Source of the DNA: Scatophagus argus
Lineage: Eukaryota; Chordata; Actinopteri; Scatophagidae
NCBI RefSeq assembly: GCF_020382885.2
Contig: NC_058499.1
Location: 13,191,872-13,255,871 of the forward strand
Reading direction: 5' to 3'
Length of the DNA stretch: 64,000 nt
Numbering within the stretch: the stretch's first letter is position 1; each line of letters begins with the position of its first letter. Positions 49,726 to 60,412 of the stretch are shown here, piece by piece. The notes under the pieces are model-generated. The model ran no database searches, was not told the DNA's origin, and saw only the letters and a program-made list of their open reading frames with translations. The translations under genes were made by a program, and so were the position numbers.

Positions 49726-52700
49726 TGTCTCTACAATATCGCAGGCACTAAAAGTGATGGCGTGGACGACAGAGAGTGCAGGAGGTAAGGAGAAGATGGA
49801 TGACACAAACAGCTGACAGTGGCCATGTCTTCAAAAGAAAGAAACACTGCAGTCTGGTTCTGCTTGTGCTGTAGGTACCACTAAGACAAGTAAGGGGACA
49901 GAATACATGCACAATATATACAGCGTAAGGGCGTAAGACATGTACACTGTATACAATGTATGAAAAACTAAACATTTAACAACACACTAATGTAGTAGAC
50001 ACTGTTGTTCCATTTATACCACATAGATGACTGGACGACGGGAATGACCGACCTTGAACGCACAATATACGGTTAAAAAAATGCTCCTTTAAATCAAGTT
50101 TATTAACATAAATCCAGAATCGATTTTTCAAGGATATTCCTTGCTAGGTTAGTCCAAGTAGAACAGTCTGAGTGAATCAGCCATGAATCAAATTTATTGT
50201 CTATAAATGTTTACGAATAATAATGATGTTGTTTTGTTTTCCAAAGGTGAATCCATATGAAATCACATAGTGCAGCAAGCAAAGTGTCTGCTTTGACATC
50301 TCAGAGGTATTGAATGCTTGACCATTTCAATTCAGAGAAAATTGGAACAGCAGCAGTTTTGCACACTGCGTGGCTCCATGTGGATTTATCTTTTAAATAG
50401 CTGCACTTAATGTTCAAGACTCTCAGTGTACTGCAGCATTAATTATTTTGTTATGCATGCTCTACAAGCTGCCTCAGTTTTTTTTTCTTTGAACATGAGT
50501 AAAGCTATTGTCTAACTGAATCAATGAGCCAAGAGTTATTATTAAGGCAAACTTATTGGTGGGCGCACCGTAATGATTAAAGTAGATCCCTCTCATGTGT
50601 TAGCATTAGAATTAGTATCCGTTTTAGAAATCAGTAACTTTGTGACCTCACCACTTTTCAATCGAGCAGATTTTTTCCTACATGTAAACCTACAGAGTGT
50701 TACAGTGTGGTTTTATTAATGAGAATGACCCTCAGATTTGACCCATATCAGTCTCACCAGAAGACATATGTTATAAAAGTATGGTTCTCTAATAAAAGGA
50801 GGGCCAACAAACAAGGTTGTCGAAAGATATCAATACTTTTGGTCCAAAATAAATAATGTTTTTGTCATTAAACCTTAATTTACAACAAATTTATAATCTC
50901 AGAAGCCCCCATGTTTAATATATTATAGAGTACACAGTTCTTTACAACTCCTTAAGTTTTCATGTTGTGCCATGACTTTTGTCCTGGAAATGGGTTGAAA
51001 GTAATGAAGATTCCTAGTGCCCAGAAAAGTTCTTGTCTGACTGAAACGTCCTATTGTCCTTAGCAAAGAGGTGTAACTGATGAGGAGTCTACATCCTGAA
51101 CTCGATATGGGCATTGTAAAATAGTCACCAAATCCCACCACATGGTCCTTTAGCAGCAGCGAAGAAGTTGCGCTCTGCTTCCGCATCAAAATCTTCCAAG
51201 CTGAGGTGTGGCTACTGGAAGGTTTTGCAGTTCCCATACTGTGTTGCAAAATCATCAGAAAAGTACCTTCCCTGGAAGTTTTCCTAGTTTTTCTCTTTCT
51301 TTCAAGAAACCGTATGACATGCCGTAGTGCTGTGGGTAAGTCACTTTGGACCTTCAGTATGTGACTGAGAATTTCCCTTTGAGCTATTAATTTAGTAAGT
51401 ATTTCTCCATAAAGCGAAGTATTTGAGAAATAGAACTTTTGACCTGGAGAAAACCGCATGTGGTATTTTGAAACTATGTACAGTGTATGCAGCATGTGAC
51501 AGCATGTAAATGTTCTTGTTCAATTAGCAATCTGTGAGCTTGTTTCAGCAGGTCCGTTAAGATGATCAAACATTGGCTTTCCTCCGCCTGCAGATTAACC
51601 TACTTCTTCTAACACCTTTGCACATGTGCCTGCAATCTAAATATACACAGAAAAAATGTGCCAGCAAAACCTTGGACATTCTTGATGAATGATATCAGAC
51701 ATATATGAAATATAGATAGGGAGGCTTGTGTTTGGAGGATCAAAAGTCTAAATTTGCGGATTAGTTGTAGTGGTGAATAAGGATGAATTTGTCCCAAAAC
51801 TGCCTCACTGAAGCTCCTAAATGGGCAGTTAAAAAGGAAAGTGCTGTTGAAAAAAAAAAGTCATGATCATTAAGCCATATATGGGTAAAATAAAAAAAAA
51901 TAATCTATAAATGGTATGAACAAGCTCCCTCAAGCGTCAGGATAGCAGCAACATCCACAGAAAATAGACCAGAAATATTAAATATGTACTCTACACTGAT
52001 GCTTTGAGTATCCGCACATTAAAATGTCCAATATTTTATTAATTTTGGGGAGATTACGGGTCAAATGATTTTGCTGAAAATGGCTCCAAGAGGAAAAATG
52101 TCTAAAACAACAATCCAGAGATCAGTGGGTCAACAGCCAGAGGGAAAGCAGGAAACGGAGCATTTCCTAAAAAGGAAGAAAACTGTGAATTCTGGTGAAA
52201 CACATACTCAACGTCCACTTAGTACCACGTCAGATCATTAAAAAAATACTGTTTTTCACAGAAAGAAGCAGCAGCCATACAAGTAAAACCTGACAACTTC
52301 CAAGTAAAAAAATAAATAAATAAATAAATAAAATAATACAACAAACTAAAGGCTCCAATTGTATTTGTTTTTATTGAGACATTCTTCTAAATCACAAAAA
52401 TTGGACCTGATTGTTAGATTGCTCAACTTGCAGAGCAACAACTTATTTACAGTAAAGTCACTAGTGAAAGGGTGGTCACTGCAGTGAACATGTAAAAAAA
52501 CTCATTGTCATATACATTATAGTATACCATAAAAAGTATCAACAGTGGTTATAAATGGTGGTAAGAGATAATACAAGCATAACAAACAAATTTAGGAGGG
52601 CAAAGTATTTTTCAAACTGCTTACAAAACGGGACAAATATTTTTGCTTGGCACACAAAATCTGTTAGTTCAGCTCAATAAAACAAAAATAATGTACACAC

Positions 52701-53528
52701 ATAGATTCACAAGTGCACACACACGCACACACGACTGAGGTGACAAGATAGAAGAGGGGAGGCAGCTTTAAGTGTCAAGCATCCATCGGTCTTAAAATTC
52801 CTGGTGTTTTCAACTAACACAACACAACTTGCTCTTACATAGGAGCCACAGCTTGTGTAAACATGGATGCTGTGGGGACCAGTATAGTAAACAGTGTGGT
52901 CCCAATGATGCTGTATTGCACAAGTCCAAATAGTCTTCGCCGTCACTGGAATTTCATATTTTCTCGTCGTTCGAAACATCTCCAGCAATAACATGTTATG
53001 ATCAATATAAAGAAAACAAAGTGGGCCTGATTACATGATTAGACAGAGGAGCAGAACAAATTCTATTGGCTAGAAATCGGCCTTACTCCTCAGTCCAGTG
53101 CATTGCAACAGGAAATGCAAAACTATTCTGTGTACTGCAAGCCTAAACTTGTTCTATCAGGGTTTTGTAACAGAACATGGGTATTTCATAGAATCACCCT
53201 TTCAAAACAAGCTGACATCTAACACCATTTGTTCTTTGCCTGACCTGGAAGAAGTAAGCGTAGTGTGTGGAAGCAGAGCAAAGGGTGGCGATATATCCCA
53301 AACTTGCGCACAACTGAGCATGAGGACACACTGGCCAAACATGTACACTTTACTATGTTATTAGAGTGTGTACAAAGGGACACATTCAAGAAATTAAATA
53401 AATTATTGTCCGAGGTGTTGGATCAAAAGAGCTCATCTTGTTTCAAACACTCCCTCCACTTTTGGAGGAGTACGGTGGTAAAACAAAAAAAAGATGAACA
53501 CAGAGAGTCTTTGGATGCAGGTGGATGT
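49726..53528. other. Convergent 3' region of cdhr5 and calumenin
   Basis: Holds the likely 3' UTRs of both genes. A plus-strand AATAAA lies at 50848-50853. Calumenin genes often have a long 3' UTR, which may cover 50.9-53.5 kb on the minus strand. An AAAT-type tract lies at 52306-52335. A minus-strand open frame of 190 codons at 50923-51495 has no recognisable family. Confidence 0.4.
52306..52335. repeat. AAAT microsatellite
   Basis: About seven AAAT units in the calumenin/cdhr5 3' region. Confidence 0.85.
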
Positions 53529-55742
53529 TTAGAACTCGTCGTGTCGAGTTAGAGCCTCTCCGAAGTCGGTCGCCTGGCTGCCCACAAACAGGTCGTACTT
53601 CTCCACAATTTCTGCCTTGGTCAAACGGCCATCCTGAGGGAAGGAGAATAGCGAACACGTGTGTCAGCACACTGAGACTTTTTAACTGCTACCTGAATAT
53701 ATGACACTACGTCTTACCATGGGTATTTAGTATGAAGTGTAAGATTTGCATTTGTGACACTGGGTGCAGACAACAAATATCTTTTCTCACCATAATTTCA
53801 CAATAAACATATCCAAGAGGGATGCAATACCACCCAGGCTTAGACGACAGTCTGTATGTGCTGCATGCTTTGTTAGAGGTATAATTAAGGCAGATCCTCC
53901 TTCAAAGAACTGGCTGACCATCTAAACTGCCAAAAATACTAACAACAGCGAGACAAACTCACTGTTGGTTAACATCTCTTTGTTTACATCGGGACAGCAA
54001 AACAAGAGGAGCCACTGGATGGTCTTCACTGTTAAGCAACTGCAGGTATGTGACAAGCAGACTAATAACGTAATTTGTGCCTTCAATCATGCAGTTACAT
54101 TTCCCCTCAATGTTCGCTGAATCAGACAGGATGAACAATTCATATGAACGATTTCTGTTGAAATTTGAAGTTCCACATTTCGTACTTTGTCGGCATCAGA
54201 CTCATAGACCAGATGTTTGGCCTCTGCTTCAGCATGGTCATAGTCACTGGGCAGGATCCAGTCTCTGGTCTCATCCTTGTCCATCTTTCCGTCTTTGTTC
54301 TTGTCTCTGAATTCAGTAAACTGTTCCCTCTCCGTCTTCACCCACTCAGGTTCTGTGGCGTCCCCCTCCTGGTTGTACATGTCACCTACAGTGCAGACAG
54401 TGACAATGCTGTTGATGTTGCAATACATTTTTGTACAAGTGCTTGTAGTGTTTGGTGTGGCCTAATACATTACCAAATAGGGTCATTTCATAACAGTTCT
54501 ACAAAATGATTCCTCAAACACAGACGAAAACTCACTGTTTCTAGATGCTTTCTAGGTCTCGATCTTTCTAGGTTTGTCACAAATAAATTTGTGAATTTTC
54601 CCACTGTGGGACTGATAAAGGATGTTCCTGCCTTATTTTCTTAATAACCTAAAATTGTGTGGTAAAAACCGATGACGCTTGTCTGACAATGGGCTACAAG
54701 AACTCACCTATGTACTCGTCCAAATCAATTAAACCATCTCCATTCTTGTCTATGTCTTCCATAGTTTCCTGTAGAAAAAATGATACAGGACAGTGAGAGG
54801 GGATGCACTAAATACAGTGTTACTGTCATAATTTAACACCTGTGAGTGTGTGTGTCACTCACCAACACGACAATGTCTTTCATGTGGTCATACTCCTCTG
54901 GGTGAAGGAAGGCTGTAAACTCTTCCTTGTTGGCTTTCATGTCATGGTCTTGGTCAGCCATTTTAAATCTCCTCTCATCACGAGTCATCATCTGCCGGTA
55001 GCTGAAGCCATCTTCGGGGTCTGGGTCATCTGCAAGTCAGAGGTCAGAACTTTGTATAGTGTGTGCAGGTGTGAACATGCCAACGCAGTATGCAGGTAAT
55101 ACTTAAAATATATACAATAAAGACTGACTGCAGTCGTACCAAGAATGTATCCGTATGTGGCATTCTTGTACTCCTCCCAGGACACCACTTCATCCCCGTT
55201 GAGGTCGTGACTCTTCCACTGGCGATCCACATCATCATAGATCCACCTCTTCTGAGCATGCTTGATCCATTTCTTCATCTCCTCAACTGTCACATAGCCA
55301 TCCTTATCCTCATCTATACGTTCAACCAACATACTGCAGAGAAATGGCAGAATTCAGAAAACACTGAACTCATTCCCTGACATTATCGAATAAACTTTAC
55401 TCACTGGGGTAAAACTAGGTCACTACACCACACCACACTTCTATTACCTCTAAGACTTAAAAATATTGTTCGCAATAATTCAAAGACAGATTCACATAAT
55501 CTCCCTGACCACTACTCTTACCCGAGCCTCTCCTTGCTCTCCTCTGGTGTGAGCTGGTCGAAGGTCTTGGCCTCATCTTGTCCCAGAAAAGCTTCGTGGT
55601 CATAGTCAAAGTTCTCTGCGTCATCGTGCTCTTTGTTGCTGAGGGGGTCATCGTGGTGAACACGATCCTTCTTATCTGTGGGTTTGCTGGTGGCATAAAC
55701 CACACAGAGAGCAAAGCACATAACAAGTGGCCGCAGCTCCAT
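53529..55742 (-). CDS. calu: Calumenin (CREC-family EF-hand protein of the secretory pathway)
   Basis: Calcium-binding chaperone-like protein of ER and Golgi lumen. Exons: 55522-55742, 55140-55333, 54863-55029, 54708-54768, 54186-54385, 53529-53633; 948 nt, 315 aa, the family length, all phases matching. Seen: signal peptide ([17 protein letters not shown]), [11 protein letters not shown], the [20 protein letters not shown] block, six EF-hand loops (for example [12 protein letters not shown] and [12 protein letters not shown]) and the C-terminal HDEF retention signal. In the second EF loop ([12 protein letters not shown]) the usual Gly at position 6 is Glu. The acceptor before the first coding exon implies an upstream untranslated exon. 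Teleosts may have two paralogues (calua, calub); I cannot tell which this is. Confidence 0.96.
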
Positions 55743-57020
55743 CCTGCGTATGTACAAACACTGTCCATAAAAAAGGGGTAAAGAGAAGAAACCAGCAAAC
55801 TATGGTTATTGCTCAACCAGTACATTTTGGTAATTAAATAAATAAAATAAAAGCACATTGCAAGTGTAACTACTTTTACAGTGTACTGTTTTGTCAACAC
55901 TGATCACAGCTTTTAACTTAGAGCAACTCAGCTCTCCACATACCAGTGTATGACTCACGGTGCAAGTAAATACTCTGACTCTGAGAAGTGAATAGCTATG
56001 ATAATCTGACCCAGCTGATGCAATCCCCTATTTGCTCCATTTCTGGCACTTTGTAGAAGTTGACATTGCATAACTATAATACCTCCAGCTCAACAGTTAT
56101 CAAATTATAACATTATAATTCATAGCAATAATTTATAAATTACTGAATATATCATTCAGGATTCAAATGATACGCTAGATTGAGTTTTTGGTGTATTAGG
56201 GAGTCCTTGCTAAAATTAATGCAGTCTAAAACAATAGTCCTCTAATTACATCCTGGCCTCTAAAGAGTTATAAGCTATGGTTATGTTTAAACTGTACAGG
56301 TTTAGAGAGGTGTTGATTCACATTTTAGGTAATTTAGGAGACCAGTGCTGCTGAATTGTGTTTTACTGAGATGTTTTTCTAATATTTAGTCTACCTACCT
56401 TCCATCAACACTAGCCTAAAGCTGAATTGAAACCTGAATGGAAATAAGATTTATTGTAAGGTTGTTCTATTAATTTTACTCATATTTATCAGTGAGAAAT
56501 GCAATACTTAAATTTTCTCAAAATTTTATTTAACAGAAAATAAGCAAAAATTGCCAAGTTTTTTTTTCCAAAAAGAATTAAATGTTATTATCATTAGAAT
56601 AACGGGAAATATAATGCAGTAACTTATTTCTAACTATTTTACTATCCTCCTACTACAAAACGACTGTCTTGGCTCCTTTAGTGAAACACAGCACAATATC
56701 TGTGCTCTCAGTTCTGCATGTCTCAGCACCTTAAATTTCGCCTTTGACGTTGTATTACGAGTCATTAGCAGCACTTGGTGCGCCTTATTTCCATTTAGTT
56801 GCCGCTACCTTCCAAATCAAAGGTTATGAACTAATACTCGTCTGGCTAACAGAGCGTACCGTTAGTTTTCCCTACTGACCTGCAATTTCATTCGTCCAGT
56901 GAAAATAAATATGCAACAATATAATGGCCCATATTGCATCTTTCTCAACACTGACCATAAAAGAAACGCATTTGAGTTATTTTTTTGTATTTTAAAACAG
57001 AGCTTAACAAGACAACTCAC
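55743..57020. other. First intron of calumenin
   Basis: AT-rich, no coding exon or repeat recognised. Confidence 0.45.
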
Positions 57021-57100
57021 CGGTGCCTTCAGGGAAGTTCTTCGGTGCAGTTTAAGGCCCTCCCCTCGGAAACACACCCTTGCACTTCCTGTGCTAAAAC
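57021..57100 (-). other. calu: Probable untranslated first exon of calumenin
   Basis: On the minus strand the sequence ends GAAGGCACCG followed by GTGAGTTG, a strong donor. The ATG-bearing exon has an acceptor (ttatggacag) just before TGTTTGTACATACGCAGG and the start codon. Joining them makes a normal calumenin 5' UTR with an intron of about 1.25 kb. The 5' limit is a guess. Confidence 0.55.
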
Positions 57101-57109
57101 GCTAACCGA

Positions 57110-57210
57110 CCAATGAGTCTCCGACAAGGCGAGTGCGATGTCGTTTGCTCATTGGTCCACTTCATGGGAGCATCGATGATTGGATTGGCCGAGGACCGCC
57201 ACGTCCTCAA
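57110..57210. promoter_or_regulatory. calu: Calumenin promoter with CCAAT boxes and ER-stress-like elements
   Basis: Two or three CCAAT boxes (ccaatgag at 57111; attggtccact at 57151-57161; attggattgg near 57180). The 57151-57161 site fits the ERSE-II pattern ATTGGNCCACG at ten of eleven positions. A CCACGTC (minus-strand GACGTGG, ATF6-type core) lies near 57200. Element identity is by eye. Confidence 0.4.
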
Positions 57211-58228
57211 AGTCAACAAACGTTCATTCATAAAACTGACTGCACGGTCTATGAAAGGTAAGTTGCATAGGACATAATATCAGTAAATTTCACGTTGTTT
57301 GAACGAAATAATGCACAAACAAACATCATAAACTGCAGTAGAAATGTAATTTATTTAATTATTTTGCAATTCTTTAAAAAATATGTTCCCCTGATTGACA
57401 GACTTGCTGTTACCAGAGGTAAAATCCACACATCTCCTGTGACAGAAACTTCTCCAAAACTAAACAAAAGGCACACACAAAATACTAACAAAAGTAAGGA
57501 TTTAGGGTTTAAGGTTTTAATATCAACATTTTCAATGAATCACATTAATTTAACAAACAAATAAAAACTTAATTTCTTTTGGTTTTAACACTGTGCATTA
57601 ATATTCAATAAAGAGCTGCCAAAAGCAATTTATCACCAGTAAGAAACATGGGCACTGCATATTTTTAAGCAGGTACTTCTCTTATTTCGTTAAATGTATA
57701 AATTTCTCATTCATCATACAGCACACGTGTACTATAACTTCGCAGCTGAAGCAAATTCTCTCCCTCTGCTGGTCAAATGTTCATAATCAGTGGAAACCAA
57801 AATTGATGATATCAGAGAAACACAATGACAGGACTTCCTGCCACTAAGCTGAGGGCACCTGCATTTGTTGCCACTCACTCCTAAGACTCCTCTGATGTGG
57901 ATATGAAAGAAACGGATTTACAAGGTGATTTGTAAAAGCTTATTTTGCTTTTAGGCGTCATTCAAAACATATTTATGTTGTGTGTTGTGTATCAAGTATT
58001 ACATTCACAGATGTTAAAGCTCAGTGAAGACGAGGCTTTTGGTGTTTCTAGAAAAAAAAAACTGTAACATATTGTCCAAGACTTGCAGAGATCCTGACAC
58101 TCCTTATTACTGCGAAACCTTTACAAATCCAACTTTCTGTTTCAGACATTAAGTTCCTCACAGCATCACTAGTGCTAATGTCTGTACACTTGTACAGAGA
58201 GTTCATAATCCTCCATATTCTCCATATC
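57162..58228. other. Gap between calumenin promoter and gtf3c6 stop
   Basis: Likely gtf3c6 3' UTR on its right side and calumenin upstream DNA on its left. No coding exon was seen. Confidence 0.4.
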
Positions 58229-59913
58229 TCAGCTCACTGCTGAGTCTTCCAAATTTGTGCTGTCCATGACTTCTTCTGGCACTCCCTGCTGGCCGGCATT
58301 CTCTTCTTGATAGGACTGACAGCTTGTGTTGTTCTGTTCACCACTATCACCACTTTCTGATGGAACAACAGGAAAAGGCATTTTCATGTTGTAATAATGT
58401 TGTGCAAAAGCTGATTTTTAATCAAGCTACATGATACAGAAAAAAGATGTTTCATGGTACTCCTAAAAGCCAACAACGGTATAAAGATTTGCATCACAAC
58501 AAAAATTCTGCATGTCACAAACGTTACAGTAACTGTATGGAAAGAAAGAACTGAAGGAAGCAATCGCAACACATTTTGCTTTACGGTGAGTTTAGCCAAC
58601 CTGGCTCACCTGTGACAGTTTCAGTCTCCTTTTTCTCAGTGAGGAAGATTCGTTGCATCATCAGTTTCTTCGCGGTGTGGCACGTATACTTCAACTGTGG
58701 ACTACTGTCTTCTTCTCCTGCAGTCAAAATGGACAATAAGCAAAATAAAAGAAACACAGCAGCAAACACTAAACATATATATAGAGCACCTTACCTTTCT
58801 GTGGTCCCTCTTCGAACAACACACACGTTCCCAAAGTGTCTTTGAGGAGGGAAGTACAACAAATAAGATTTCAGTCTGACATTTTTTTATTATCATACAA
58901 TTTATTATCGGGGTTCACAGAAGTTCATAGTCGTAGCAGCGCTGACTAATCATGCTTATTAACATTATGCCTAAATTTCCATATGTTCTACTACAAAAAG
59001 ACATTAGTAATGCTGTTGACTATGATTATAAATCTTTTTAAGGTGTAGTTGGGATCATTCTGTTACCGACAGTGGTGACAGTGTTTCAGCTTATGAAATG
59101 ACTCTTTGGAGGAGCTGTGAAGTGACATGACAGCTTGCTTTAAGAAGAGGAAAAGGGGGAGTTTGCGATTCATTTTAAAAGCCACCAGTCAGTATGCTTT
59201 TCTTTTGAGTTCCATTCTTACCTTCATACTCTCCTGCAAACACATACTGTCCAACCTGCATCAGGGGCTTCTCGCTGTCAATATCCTGGATCACATGGAC
59301 AACACTGACTCAGTGAATGCTGCAGTAAAACACCCACACTGATGCTGTTGTCAAGCATGTTGGCCAGGCTGCTCCTCTTTCTTTTCCACAAAGCATTAAC
59401 ATCCTAAACTCACCAGTATCTTACATGCGCCTCGACTCTTGGACAGAAAGTCATTGTTGATTATACCAGAGAGCTCCACCACAACAAGCTGCTCCTAGAC
59501 ACACCAAAAGACAATGTTTTTTTCTTTCAATAACTGAAATGCACGTTTCAATAGTCAAAACAACACATATAAGAGAAAAAAAGTCATAACATAGTTAACC
59601 ACCTTATTTCCAGGGCTCTTGCACGGTATTTTTGACAGAAATTGAATGAATTGTTTCAGGTATTACCACACACGTTCACATTAGAGAACCCACATGAATA
59701 CACGCTAAAATGCAGTAGGTGTTAAGTTAAGTTAATGCAACAACCATTGCTAAAGTTAAACCAATCATTTATAGCGCCTCATTCCAATCCTATCGGGACC
59801 CCGACAGTGAACTAACATACGTTAGCCACATGAAGCTAACGGTGGTATCACTGTGCTATAAACGCTCGAACGTTAATGACATGTCGTACCTCCTCTTCCC
59901 ATTCATCTTCCAT
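58229..59913 (-). CDS. gtf3c6: General transcription factor 3C subunit 6 (TFIIIC35)
   Basis: Small TFIIIC subunit that helps load RNA polymerase III at tRNA-type promoters. Exons: 59890-59913, 59414-59494, 59222-59285, 58795-58839, 58610-58717, 58229-58356; 450 nt, 149 aa, all phases matching. The core reads EQLVVVELSGIINNDFLSKS, VGQYVFAGEYEDTLGTCVLF and KYTCHTAKKLMMQRIFLTEK, very close to human GTF3C6. It is shorter than the human protein (about 213 aa): the C-terminal acidic tail is cut to about 43 residues ending NLEDSAVS. Nothing looks broken. Confidence 0.95.
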
Positions 59914-60330
59914 GCTGAAAGTCCTGGAATAAAAAGTTACGATAGCAATTACCGTGAACACTCCTTTCCTGCAGTTTTATCTACAGACATTCTCTCATCA
60001 TTTTCACCAAGAAATGTTTTGACAACTTCCGCTAATGTACGGTGCCCGAGAAGCCCTTTGTGCTTTTGCTGCCTAGCGTGCTTTCAGTTACGGGCCCCGA
60101 CCATCTAGGGGCGCTGTTGCTCGGTTTTACTGGCATGTTTTGTAGCTAAACCGTTTAATATGGATTGGAAATACAGTAAAATGAATAACTCCCACCCTCC
60201 ATCTATCTGTCTATCTATGTATCTGTTCATTTTACTTATGGCCGAGTATGATTGGATCTAAATATTGACTACCTGTAGGCAACACTCATCTACATCTAAC
60301 ATTAATGTTATTAATGTTCTTCTGCAGGAG
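59914..60330. other. gtf3c6 upstream region
   Basis: Promoter side of gtf3c6, with a short tetranucleotide tract (atctatctgtctatctatgtatc) near 60200. No coding exon supported. Confidence 0.35.
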
Positions 60331-60339
60331 GCCATAGCT

Positions 60340-60412
60340 GAGGTGATGAGATGTGATGAGATGAAATGAGACGATACACTTTATTGATCCCCAAGGGGAA
60401 ATCTATCTGTCA
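60340..60412. repeat. Fish interspersed-repeat fragment (tttattgatccccaagggg)
   Basis: Carries gatgagatgaaatgagac followed by acactttattgatccccaag gggaaat, a motif I recognise as the end of a widespread teleost repeat. Family not assigned. Confidence 0.55.

Noticed and set aside
49719-49794. A last cdhr5 exon after the donor at 49718
   Set aside because: The candidate intron would be 27 bases, below any workable vertebrate size.
50923-51495. Minus-strand open frame of 190 codons
   Set aside because: No recognisable domain, no start or splice context, Ser/Leu-rich chance-like composition; it fits better as part of the long calumenin 3' UTR. A protein search with any homologue would reopen it.
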